Shown here: positions 7,158 to 13,145 of the stretch, in pieces
Numbering within the stretch: position 1 is the stretch's first letter
Layout: every line of letters starts with the position of its first letter
NCBI GenBank assembly: GCA_004555735.1
Contig: SFHH01000042.1
Coordinates: 1-13,145, forward strand
From: Acidaminococcus fermentans
GTDB taxonomy: Bacteria > Bacillota_C > Negativicutes > Acidaminococcales > Acidaminococcaceae
Direction: 5' to 3'
Length of the DNA stretch: 13,145 nt
Program-made: the position numbers and the translations under genes
The notes under the pieces: model-generated
What the model was told of the DNA's origin: nothing
Databases searched by the model: none
Seen by the model: only the letters and a program-made list of their open reading frames with translations

Positions 7158-7565
7158 ATGAGAAGTGATCTGCTGCTGTTCCTGGTATGGATCTTGTTCC
7201 TATTGGGGACTCAAATGCTGAAAAAGAAAAAGCGACCGCTGAAAAAGGTGCCTCCTCCGGCTCCTCGGAGGGATCCTGGTCCCTTTGTCTGTGAGGAGGC
7301 ACAGGTACCGTATTCCAAAGGATCTCCTCTCCAGCCTACAGTGAAACCGGTGCGCAGTGATCTGGTGGAAGAAATCCAGGACCTGAAGCCCACTGTGGCA
7401 CCTCAGGTGGCGGAAATCCGGGAAAGACGGCCGGGATCAGTCCGGCATCCGGCCCTGTCCGGAGGCCTGCGCCAGGGGATGCTCTGGACCCTGGTGTTGG
7501 GAGCACCCCGGAGCCGCCGGAGCTGGGCCCAGGAACAGAGAAATCGCAGGAACTGTGGAATCTGA
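7158..7565 (+). CDS. Small single-pass membrane protein of unknown function, third gene of nfeD-floA operon
   Basis: I do not recognise this 135-residue protein by name. Residues 4-20 (DLLLFLVWILFLLGTQM) are a probable membrane anchor, followed at once by a KKKK basic patch, which predicts a short outside N-terminus and a cytoplasmic C-terminus. The middle is proline- and charge-rich and probably disordered. Near the C-terminus is GLRQGMLWTLVLGAPRSRR, which resembles a short 'GxxxxxILGPPRxxR'-type motif that I recall from small clostridial and Negativicutes proteins; that comparison is from memory and unverified. A GGGAGG site is 6 bases before ATG 7158, 12 bases after floA, so it should be co-transcribed. 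Codon use matches its neighbours. A role with the flotillin scaffold is inference from position only. Confidence 0.7.
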   Translation: MRSDLLLFLVWILFLLGTQMLKKKKRPLKKVPPPAPRRDPGPFVCEEAQVPYSKGSPLQPTVKPVRSDLVEEIQDLKPTVAPQVAEIRERRPGSVRHPALSGGLRQGMLWTLVLGAPRSRRSWAQEQRNRRNCGI

Positions 7566-7587
7566 AATGAACGGCTGCGGGATGTAG

Positions 7588-7616
7588 TTGTTCCTGCGGA
7601 GCAGAATTAGTATAAT
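7588..7616 (+). promoter_or_regulatory. Promoter of the C_GCAxxG_C_C gene
   Basis: A perfect -10 TATAAT at 7611-7616 lies 17 bases after TTGTTC (7588-7593), which matches the first three bases of the -35 consensus. The predicted start is near 7623, giving a leader of about 27 bases. It sits in the 84-base gap after the floA operon, where no intrinsic terminator is visible, so some read-through from floA is possible. Confidence 0.65.
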
Positions 7617-7649
7617 AGATACAGTATTTTGTGAGGGGGAGCTAATCCA

Positions 7650-8048
7650 ATGATAGAAACAACAACGCGGGCGGAACAGGCTGTAGCCCTGAAACATGCT
7701 GCCGGAGTACATAATAACTGTGCCCAGGCGCTGATCCTGGCTTATCAGGACAGATTGGGGAAATCCACGGAAGAACTCCGGGCCCTGGGGGCCGCTTTCG
7801 GTTCCGGCATGGGCGGTATGGAAGCCACCTGCGGGGCACTGACGGGAGTGGCAATGGTGCTGGGCCTCCTGGACAAAAGCGGCCGGGAACCCAAATTGGT
7901 AATGAAAGATATCCTTCAGGAATTCAAGGAAAAAGCCGGTGCCACCATCTGTAAGGACCTGAAAGGCGTAGGTACCGGGAAGATGCTCTGTTCCTGCGAT
8001 GACTGCGTGCGGCTGGCTGTGCTGGGCCTGGAAAAACACCTGGGCTGA
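7650..8048 (+). CDS. C_GCAxxG_C_C family protein (putative redox or metal-binding)
   Basis: A 132-residue cytoplasmic protein of the family named after its cysteine pattern C_GCAxxG_C_C. Visible elements: NNCAQALILAY with C24; the glycine-rich FGSGMGGMEATCGALTG with C61; C101 in ATICKDL; and a C-terminal cluster CSCDDCV with C114, C116 and C119. The alpha-helical fold and conserved cysteines suggest a metal cluster or disulfide redox centre. In many genomes the family is found near transporters or reductases, but its biochemical role is not established. ATG 7650 follows GAGGGGGAG at a suitable distance. It is probably monocistronic, having its own promoter upstream and a large inverted repeat 20 bases after its stop. 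Confidence 0.87.
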   Translation: MIETTTRAEQAVALKHAAGVHNNCAQALILAYQDRLGKSTEELRALGAAFGSGMGGMEATCGALTGVAMVLGLLDKSGREPKLVMKDILQEFKEKAGATICKDLKGVGTGKMLCSCDDCVRLAVLGLEKHLG

Positions 8049-8068
8049 GAAGTTTGGGTGGTTAAATA

Positions 8069-8122
8069 TTGATAAAGTAGGGAGTTATCCACGAAAACGT
8101 GGATAACTCCCTACTTTATCAA
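8069..8122. repeat. Perfect 25-bp inverted repeat with AAAA loop
   Basis: Bases 8069-8093 are the exact reverse complement of 8098-8122, with AAAA between; pairing stops at 8068/8123. The arms begin TTGATAAAGTAGGGAG and end TTATCCACG. The RNA would form a very stable hairpin on either strand. There is no T-tract on the plus-strand side, so it is not a textbook intrinsic terminator, although it may act as a 3'-end stabiliser, a pause site or a terminator of the preceding gene. It could also be a copy of a dispersed palindromic repeat. Confidence 0.95.
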
Positions 8123-8139
8123 CGGATTGGGTCCCCATC

Positions 8140-8168
8140 TTTCTTTTTGGTCCAAGATACGATATAAT
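8140..8168 (+). promoter_or_regulatory. Probable promoter of the queuosine operon
   Basis: A perfect -10 TATAAT is at 8163-8168. The -35 is weak: TTTCTT at 8140-8145 gives 17-base spacing but matches only two consensus bases. The predicted start near 8175 gives a leader of about 73 bases before queF. A weak -35 suggests that an activator or RNA-level control may matter, but this is inference. Confidence 0.55.
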
Positions 8169-8187
8169 TTAAATTTGTGAGTCTGCA

Positions 8188-8239
8188 CGGAACTGTTTTT
8201 TCCGGCTGCGGATCTTTCCAGAACTGTACTTTTTGGAGG
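8188..8239 (+). promoter_or_regulatory. queF leader with two similar small hairpins
   Basis: GAACTGT occurs twice, at 8190-8196 and 8221-8227. Each copy lies in a potential hairpin: CGGAA/TTCCG (8188-8192 with 8200-8204) and CCAGAA/TTTTGG (8218-8223 with 8231-8236, one G-U). The second hairpin takes in the first two bases of the queF ribosome-binding site GGAGG (8235-8239). I could not match the leader to the preQ1-I, -II or -III riboswitch patterns that I know. Function is unknown. Confidence 0.35.
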
Positions 8240-8247
8240 AATGAACG

Positions 8248-8712
8248 ATGAGAACTGAAGAAGAACTGCGCGGCGTGACCGAACTGGGCAGCGGCCATAC
8301 GGTGTACCAGAACACCTATGCCCCGGAAGTGCTGGAATCCTTCCCCAACAAACATGAGGAAGCCCCCTACATGGTGAAGCTGAACTGCCCGGAATTCACC
8401 AGCCTCTGCCCCAAAACTGGCCAGCCGGATTTCGGCCGGATCGTGATCAGCTACATCCCGGACCACAAGCTGGTGGAAAGCAAATCCCTGAAGCTGTATC
8501 TGTTTTCCTTCCGGAACAATGGGGACTTCCACGAAGACTGCGTGAACATCATCAAAAATGACCTGGTGAAGCTGCTCCAGCCAAAATACCTGGAAGTGGC
8601 CGGCTATTTCAATCCCCGGGGCGGCATCAGCATCCTGCCTTTTGCGGTGTATTACCAGCCGGACTACAAAGACATGGCCCAGCGGAGAATGGAGGCCTTT
8701 GTCCATGAATAA
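8248..8712 (+). CDS. queF: NADPH-dependent 7-cyano-7-deazaguanine (preQ0) reductase
   Basis: A 154-residue cytoplasmic enzyme that reduces the nitrile of preQ0 to the aminomethyl group of preQ1, using two NADPH. It is the single-domain YkvM type (B. subtilis, 165 residues), not the two-domain E. coli type. The covalent catalytic cysteine is C54 in FTSLCPKTGQPDF, with the proton donor D61. The QueF signature ESKSLKLY begins at E77, and FHED contains the substrate-contact pair H95-E96. ATG 8248 is 8 bases after GGAGG; the nearby ATG at 8241 is in another frame and too close to that site. It is first in the operon and overlaps queC by 8 bases. Confidence 0.96.
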   Translation: MRTEEELRGVTELGSGHTVYQNTYAPEVLESFPNKHEEAPYMVKLNCPEFTSLCPKTGQPDFGRIVISYIPDHKLVESKSLKLYLFSFRNNGDFHEDCVNIIKNDLVKLLQPKYLEVAGYFNPRGGISILPFAVYYQPDYKDMAQRRMEAFVHE

Positions 8713-9403
8713 GAAAGCCCTGGTGCTGTCCAGCGGCGGGGTGGATTCTACCACCTGCGTTTCTGTGGCAGTGGAAGAATTCGGCAAAGAAAACGTTTCC
8801 ACCGTATCCATTTTTTACGGCCAGAAGCACCGGAAGGAGCTGGAATGCGCCCGGAAAGTGGCGGACTACTACGGTCTGCCCCATTATGAACTGGACCTGT
8901 CCAAGATCTTCCAGTACTCCAATTGCTCTCTCCTGGACCATTCTACGGAAAAAATCGTCCACAAAAGTTATGAACAGCAGATTGCGGAAAACGGGGAAGG
9001 GAAGGTATCCACCTATGTGCCCTTCCGGAACGGGCTCATGCTGTCAGCGGTGGCCAGTTTGGCCATGAGCATCTACGAAAAGGACGATGTGTCTATCTTT
9101 ATCGGGGCCCATGCAGACGACGCGGCGGGGAACGCCTATGCGGACTGCAGCGAAACCTTCATCGGCGCCATGGGTCAAGCCATTTCCCTGGGCACTTACA
9201 ACCAGTGCCATATTGTGGCGCCTTTTGCCAGCTGCAGCAAAGCCGGCGTGGTGAAACGGGGGTTGGAGCTCCATACTCCCTATGAACTGACCTGGAGCTG
9301 TTATGAAGGCGGGGACAAACCCTGCGGCACCTGCGGCACCTGCATCGACCGGGCCCGGGCTTTTGCCGCCAACGGGGTCAAAGACCCGGCACTGGAGGAT
9401 TGA
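8705..9403 (+). CDS. queC: 7-cyano-7-deazaguanine synthase
   Basis: A 232-residue ATP-dependent, adenylate-forming enzyme (PP-loop family) that converts 7-carboxy-7-deazaguanine and ammonia into preQ0. The PP-loop is SGGVDS at residues 10-15. The C-terminal zinc site is complete, with C199 followed by C207-x2-C210-x2-C213 in the segment SCYEGGDKPCGTCGTC. Length equals that of E. coli QueC (231). I chose ATG 8705, which gives the standard MNKKALVLSSGG start and overlaps the queF stop by 8 bases. A longer in-frame reading from 8642 would add 21 unrelated residues inside queF. The stop TGA at 9401-9403 is two bases before queD. Confidence 0.96.
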   Translation: MNKKALVLSSGGVDSTTCVSVAVEEFGKENVSTVSIFYGQKHRKELECARKVADYYGLPHYELDLSKIFQYSNCSLLDHSTEKIVHKSYEQQIAENGEGKVSTYVPFRNGLMLSAVASLAMSIYEKDDVSIFIGAHADDAAGNAYADCSETFIGAMGQAISLGTYNQCHIVAPFASCSKAGVVKRGLELHTPYELTWSCYEGGDKPCGTCGTCIDRARAFAANGVKDPALED

Positions 9404-9405
9404 TC

Positions 9406-9732
9406 ATGTATACGGTAACCAAACGGATGGAAGTCAGCGGGGCCCACTGCCTCCAGCTGCCTTACGAAAGCAAATGCACCCATCTCCATGGGCACAACTG
9501 GATCATCGACGTGACCTGCCGGCGGGAAGAACTGGATGAAAACGGGATGGTGGTGGATTTTACCCACATCAAGGATGTGGTGATGAAGCTGGACCATGCC
9601 TTCATCAATGATATTGTGAAAACCAATCCTACGGCGGAAAACATTGCCAAATGGATCCATGACCAGATCCCCTTCTGCACCCGGGTTTCCGTCCAGGAAT
9701 CGGAAGGGAATGTGGCCATTTATGAAGACTGA
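9406..9732 (+). CDS. queD: 6-carboxy-5,6,7,8-tetrahydropterin synthase
   Basis: A 108-residue enzyme of the 6-pyruvoyl-tetrahydropterin synthase fold that converts dihydroneopterin triphosphate to 6-carboxytetrahydropterin. Zinc ligands are H14 (in SGAHCL) and H28 and H30 (in THLHGHNW), the catalytic cysteine is C24, the later catalytic aspartate/histidine segment is LDHAFIND, and the pterin-anchoring glutamate is in VQESEG. It is slightly shorter than E. coli QueD (121). I use ATG 9406, 7 bases after GGAGG (9394-9398); an in-frame TTG at 9400 would be almost on top of that site. The end overlaps queE by 11 bases. Confidence 0.95.
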   Translation: MYTVTKRMEVSGAHCLQLPYESKCTHLHGHNWIIDVTCRREELDENGMVVDFTHIKDVVMKLDHAFINDIVKTNPTAENIAKWIHDQIPFCTRVSVQESEGNVAIYED

Positions 9733-10378
9733 AACATTTCCTGTAGTGGAGCTGTTCGACTCCATTGAAGGGGAGGGGAAACGCACTGGCTATATGGCCG
9801 TATTTGTCCGGTTTGCCGGGTGTAACCTGCGGTGCAGCTACTGTGACACCGGCTATGCCCTGGAACCGGCCGACGCCGGGGAATCCCTGACAGATGAAGC
9901 ATTGCTGGAACGGATCCGCCGTTATCCCTGGAAAAAGGTGACCCTAACCGGAGGGGAACCATTGCTCCAGCCCCTGGACAGCCTGTGCCGGACCCTGTCT
10001 CGGGAAGGCTATGAAGTGAACATCGAGACCAACGGGGCGGTACCCTTGCTGGAGGAGCGGCCCAAGGGCCTGTTCTACACCATGGATGTGAAATCTCCCT
10101 CTTCTGGGATGCGGGGACGGATGCGGATGGAAAATCTCACTCAGCTCACCGGAGATGATGTGGTGAAGTTCGTGGTGGGCAGCCGGGAAGATCTGGAGGA
10201 CATGGCCCGGGTGCTCCGGGAGTACACCCTCCGGAGCCAGGTGTACGTGTCCCCGGTGTATGGAGCCATCGAGCCCAAAGAACTGGTGGAATTCGTCCGG
10301 GACCACCAGCTGGCTCAGGTCCGAGTCCAGGTCCAGCTCCACAAGATCATCTGGGATCCGGAGATGAGGGGGGTATGA
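9722..10378 (+). CDS. queE: 7-carboxy-7-deazaguanine synthase (radical SAM)
   Basis: A 218-residue radical S-adenosylmethionine enzyme that contracts the ring of 6-carboxytetrahydropterin to 7-carboxy-7-deazaguanine, the QueC substrate. The [4Fe-4S] motif CxxxCxxC is C34-C38-C41 in FAGCNLRCSYCDTGYAL. The SAM-binding TGGEP motif is at 76-80. The N-terminal SIEGEG is also typical of QueE. Length matches E. coli QueE (223). ATG 9722 overlaps the end of queD; an in-frame reading from 9644 would add 26 residues inside queD that have no family character. It is last in the operon: its TGA at 10376-10378 is inside the left arm of the terminator. Confidence 0.95.
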   Translation: MKTETFPVVELFDSIEGEGKRTGYMAVFVRFAGCNLRCSYCDTGYALEPADAGESLTDEALLERIRRYPWKKVTLTGGEPLLQPLDSLCRTLSREGYEVNIETNGAVPLLEERPKGLFYTMDVKSPSSGMRGRMRMENLTQLTGDDVVKFVVGSREDLEDMARVLREYTLRSQVYVSPVYGAIEPKELVEFVRDHQLAQVRVQVQLHKIIWDPEMRGV

Positions 10379-10400
10379 ATTTTTTCACACCCCCTTTTTT
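10369..10400 (+). terminator. Intrinsic terminator of the que operon
   Basis: GGGGGTATGAA (10369-10379) pairs with TTCACACCCCC (10384-10394), an 11-bp stem with one A-C mismatch and a TTTT loop, followed by T6 at 10395-10400. This works only on the plus strand. A competing 9-bp palindrome, GGGTATGAA (10371-10379) with TTCATACCC (10399-10407), covers the stop codons of both queE and sbcC, but has no T-tract on the minus strand. Confidence 0.88.
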
Positions 10401-12673
10401 CATACCCTGAACCGGGTCGTGCTCCCTTGATTGGTAGGAATGATTTCCAGCTGAGCGGAGATCCTTTCTTTCAGCTCGGCCACGTGGGAGATGATCCCTA
10501 CCAGACGTCCTCCTTTCTGGAGTTCCAGCAGGGCACTGATGGCGCTGTCCAGGGTTTCCGGATCCAGGGAACCGAATCCTTCGTCCACCAGGATGGTGTC
10601 CAGGTGCAGGCCTCCGGCGTAGGATTCCAGCACATCGGACAGTCCCAGGGCCAGGGAGAGGGAAGTGAAGAAAATCTCTCCCCCGGACAGGGTGGTCACT
10701 GCCCGGGTCTGGCCGGTGAAGGCGTCCATGATTTCCAGCCCCAGCCCCTGTTCCTTCCGGGCATCCACGATGTCCTGGCTCCGGTATAGGCTGTAGCGGC
10801 CCTGGCTGATCTTGCCCAGCCTCAGGTTGGCAGTCTGGAGCACATCGTCCAGGACGGCCTGGAGCACAAAGGAGGAGAAGGTCAGTTTCCGGCTGTTGTC
10901 CCCTTTGGCGGTGGAGGCCAGGAGACCGATGGGCCCGTAGGCTTCCTGGAGCCGGTCCAGTTCCTTTTCTAGTTTTTCCAGCTGTTTCAAGGCGGCTTCT
11001 TCCCGACGGAGGGTTTCCTGGAGGGCACCGGTCCGGGTGGCTAGGGTGTGGGCGGTACTGCCGGTCTGCCGGACAGCTTCCTGGAGAGGCGCCAGGTCTG
11101 GCGGGGTCTTGTCCTTCAGCTGGTCGGCCAAAATCTTCAGTTCCCCCTGGAGATTGTCCGCCTGCTGCCGGTACCGGTCCACCTGTTCCTGCCACTGGGG
11201 CTTGCTGGCCAGGGCCTTGTGGGCCGCCACGAAGGTGTGCTGATCCGGGAAGGGGGACTGATCCAGGGCGGTCTTGTAAGCCTCCCGGTCCGCCTCAAAG
11301 GCCTGTTGGGCGGAGGTTAGGTTCTCTTCGGCGGTCTGGCAGGAGCCGGCGGCCTGGTCCGCTTCTTTCTGGGCTTTTTCCAGGGCCTTCTGCTTCCGGT
11401 TCAGCTGGGCGATCTGGCTTTCCATGGCACGGGTCTTCCGGGCCAGTTCCTCCTGGGCCTGGCGGGTCTGGGTGGCAGGATGGGGATGGTCCAGGGAACC
11501 GCACACCGGGCAGGGCTTCCCGGGGACCAGGGTCTGGGCCAGGCGCACCGTTTCCCCGGAGACGGCGGTCATCCGGGCCAGCTGTTCCCGAACCTGGGCT
11601 ACCTGCTCCTGAAGAGCATGGGTGTTGGTTTCTGTAGCGGAAGCCAGCTGCTGCCGGAGTTGCTCCTGGGCGGCCTGGAGGGCCTCCCGGGCTTTCTGGA
11701 GCAAGTCCTGGGCGGTGTCCAGCTGGGCCTTGGCTTTCCGGGTTCGGTCGTAGATGGGGTGGAGCTTCAGGGCTTCGTCCAGCCACCGGATCTTCTGCTG
11801 CAGGTCCCGGATGGTCTCCGCCTGGGCGGCCAGGGCTTTCTTCCGTTTCTGGCCTTCCTGCCAGCGCTGGAAGGTGTAAGCCAGCTGCTGTCCCTGCTGG
11901 AGGGCTTCCAGGGCGGCGGAGGCGGCTTTCTGGGCCTGGGCGGCCTGGGCTTCCAGGTCTTTGGCCTGCTGCTTTTCTTCCTGGATACGTTCTTTTAGGG
12001 CGGCGGGGCTGTCGGTTCCGGCACTTTCCAGGAGCAGCTGGTATTTCTGCCGACATTCCTCATGCTGTTTTTTCAGGATTTTGGCCCGGGCATCCAGGGC
12101 GTCTTCCAGGGCACTGTACTGGCCGGTCTTGAACAGGGTTTCCAGGATGGTCTTCCGTTCTTTGGAATCGGCCACCAGGAACCGGCGGAATTCTCCCTGG
12201 GGCAGTACCATCAGCTGGCGGAACTGCCGGGCCTGGAAGCCCAGGAGCTGTTCCACTGACCGGGTCACGGAGCTGTTGCCGGTGCCCAGGACTTTCCGTT
12301 TTCCTTCTGGCAGGATCTCTACCAAGGAGGCTCCCGCCGGCACCGTCCGGGTCCCTTCACCCCGCTGTTTGTTCAGCACCTGTTCTGGGGTCCGGGTCAC
12401 TTCATAGGTCCGGTCCTGGTTCCGGAAGGTGAACCGGACTTCCGTCTTCCGGTCCGGGGTGGCATAGTCGCTGCGCAGGGAACGGTTGTCCCGGAGATCC
12501 CCGCTGGCCGTGCCGTACAGGGCAAAGGTGATGGCATCCAGGATGGTGGTCTTGCCGCTGCCGGTGGGGCCGGTGATCAGGAAGAAACGGTTGTCCCCCA
12601 GCCGGGTGAAATCAATGGCTTCCTCTCCGGCGTAGGGGCCGAAGGCGTTCATCACAAGCTGCAGAGGACGCAT
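10400..12673 (-). CDS. sbcC: Exonuclease subunit SbcC (Rad50-like ATPase), compact form
   Basis: A 757-residue SMC-like ATPase that works with the SbcD nuclease on double-strand ends, hairpins and palindromes. The N-terminal lobe has the Walker A motif GPTGSGKT at 35-42. Long Q/A/E/K-rich coiled-coil arms, about 170-600, meet at the zinc hook C388-P-V-C391. The C-terminal lobe has the ABC signature LSGGE at 662-666 and the Walker B/D-loop VDEGFGSLD at 696-704. All ATPase elements are intact, so this is not a truncated gene, but it is clearly shorter than E. coli or B. subtilis SbcC (over 1,000 residues), the loss being in the arms. The start ATG overlaps the sbcD stop by one base (TGATG) after a GGGAGG site. 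It converges on queE with 21 bases between stops. Confidence 0.95.
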   Translation of the reverse strand: MRPLQLVMNAFGPYAGEEAIDFTRLGDNRFFLITGPTGSGKTTILDAITFALYGTASGDLRDNRSLRSDYATPDRKTEVRFTFRNQDRTYEVTRTPEQVLNKQRGEGTRTVPAGASLVEILPEGKRKVLGTGNSSVTRSVEQLLGFQARQFRQLMVLPQGEFRRFLVADSKERKTILETLFKTGQYSALEDALDARAKILKKQHEECRQKYQLLLESAGTDSPAALKERIQEEKQQAKDLEAQAAQAQKAASAALEALQQGQQLAYTFQRWQEGQKRKKALAAQAETIRDLQQKIRWLDEALKLHPIYDRTRKAKAQLDTAQDLLQKAREALQAAQEQLRQQLASATETNTHALQEQVAQVREQLARMTAVSGETVRLAQTLVPGKPCPVCGSLDHPHPATQTRQAQEELARKTRAMESQIAQLNRKQKALEKAQKEADQAAGSCQTAEENLTSAQQAFEADREAYKTALDQSPFPDQHTFVAAHKALASKPQWQEQVDRYRQQADNLQGELKILADQLKDKTPPDLAPLQEAVRQTGSTAHTLATRTGALQETLRREEAALKQLEKLEKELDRLQEAYGPIGLLASTAKGDNSRKLTFSSFVLQAVLDDVLQTANLRLGKISQGRYSLYRSQDIVDARKEQGLGLEIMDAFTGQTRAVTTLSGGEIFFTSLSLALGLSDVLESYAGGLHLDTILVDEGFGSLDPETLDSAISALLELQKGGRLVGIISHVAELKERISAQLEIIPTNQGSTTRFRV

Positions 12674-13145
12674 CAGGCATTCCTCCCTTCCTGGCTGACT
12701 TCGTCGGCGATCTGGTGGAACAGGGCTTTTTCTCTCTCCGTCAGGTCCCGGCCCTGGACTTCCCGGAAAAAGGCCTGGAACAGGTCGTCGGTGGAAAGAC
12801 CCTTCCGCTGGGCGGTGGCGGTTTCTTCCTTTTCCAGGGGCTGGAGCCGTTCATAGCCCAGCTGGAGGATCTGGGGGTACACCTGTTCCAGCCGGTGCTT
12901 GGCATCCAGGATGGGCACTCTGTCCGTCAGCTGGATCTGGAGATAGTCCTGGAGATGGTCGGTACGGGGGTTTTCCAGAAGGTCCCGGAATTCCCCCTTC
13001 AGCACCGCCAGTTCGTGGGGGGCAGTCAGGGGGACGGTTTCCACGGAAACATCCCCTTTGGCGTCCAGGTCCACAATGTGGACGGCCTTTTTCTGGCTGG
13101 CTTCCGCAAAGGAATATTTCAGCAGGGAGCCGCAGTACCGGATCC
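12673..13145 (-). CDS. sbcD: Exonuclease subunit SbcD (Mre11-like nuclease), C-terminal fragment
   Basis: The last 156 codons are in the window; the metallophosphoesterase core with its metal-binding histidines and aspartates lies beyond the edge. The visible part begins IRYCGSLLKYSFAEASQKKAV, the conserved passage of SbcD in which the protein leaves the nuclease domain, then VDLDAKGDVSVE. It continues into the C-terminal capping/SbcC-binding region, including the helical RVEYs-like QLTDRVPILDAKHRLEQVYP segment. The reading frame is open to the window edge, so a GTG at 13074 is not the start. Gene order sbcD-sbcC with a one-base stop/start overlap is the usual arrangement and implies coupled synthesis. 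Confidence 0.92.
   Translation of the reverse strand, partial: IRYCGSLLKYSFAEASQKKAVHIVDLDAKGDVSVETVPLTAPHELAVLKGEFRDLLENPRTDHLQDYLQIQLTDRVPILDAKHRLEQVYPQILQLGYERLQPLEKEETATAQRKGLSTDDLFQAFFREVQGRDLTEREKALFHQIADEVSQEGRNA

Noticed and set aside
8168..8247. A preQ1 riboswitch before queF
   Set aside because: Expected from context, but I could not find the preQ1-I loop and A-rich tail, the preQ1-II pattern or a preQ1-III architecture. Reported only as an unexplained leader.
11295..12056. Long minus-strand open frame in a second phase within sbcC
   Set aside because: The product is almost entirely P, G, R and A, a frame-shifted reading of the coiled-coil codons of sbcC. The same applies to 10347-11195.
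13072..13074. GTG as the start of a small separate gene before sbcC
   Set aside because: The frame stays open to the window edge and the upstream residues (YCGSLLKYSFAEASQKKAV) are conserved SbcD sequence, so this is an internal valine of sbcD.

Overview
The window looks like chromosomal DNA from a diderm (LPS-bearing) member of the Firmicutes, i.e. the Negativicutes. Acidaminococcus or a close relative is my best guess. The reasons are the combination of a complete ADP-heptose/LPS inner-core gene set with Firmicutes-style features: GGAGG ribosome-binding sites, a FloA-type flotillin, a single-domain YkvM-type QueF, tRNA genes with encoded CCA, and GC-rich, CGG-heavy codon use. The genus is inference; the gene functions below rest on visible motifs. 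No mobile element, CRISPR array or phage gene was found, and the region reads as ordinary core genome with several unusual non-coding structures.

Region 1 (1-5185, plus strand) is an LPS inner-core operon with every junction overlapping: end of gmhA, then hldE, hldD, gmhB and two family-9 glycosyltransferases. GmhA, HldE (both domains), GmhB and HldD together convert sedoheptulose 7-phosphate to ADP-L-glycero-D-manno-heptose. The two GT9 enzymes probably transfer that heptose to the lipid A-Kdo core.

Region 2 (5184-5553) is a three-gene tRNA operon, Lys(CTT)-Glu(TTC)-Val(TAC), with an UP element that overlaps the stop codon of the preceding gene, a near-consensus promoter and a strong intrinsic terminator.

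Region 3 (5554-7565, plus) is a membrane-organisation operon: a short NfeD protein, the flotillin-like FloA and a small unrecognised single-pass protein. The leader before nfeD can fold and contains tracts complementary to the nfeD ribosome-binding site.

Region 4 (7588-8122) is a single gene with its own promoter, encoding a C_GCAxxG_C_C-family cysteine-rich protein. It is followed by a perfect 25-bp inverted repeat with an AAAA loop and no T-tract, which carries two facing DnaA-box-like sequences.

Region 5 (8140-10400, plus) is a queuosine-precursor operon, queF-queC-queD-queE, tightly coupled and ended by an intrinsic terminator. It covers GTP-derived dihydroneopterin triphosphate to preQ1, except for the GTP cyclohydrolase step (folE), which is not in the window.

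Region 6 (10400-13145, minus) holds sbcC (complete, unusually short) and the 3' part of sbcD, converging on the que operon. They encode the Mre11/Rad50-type nuclease that processes DNA ends and hairpins. No gene-free stretch exceeds about 200 bases.
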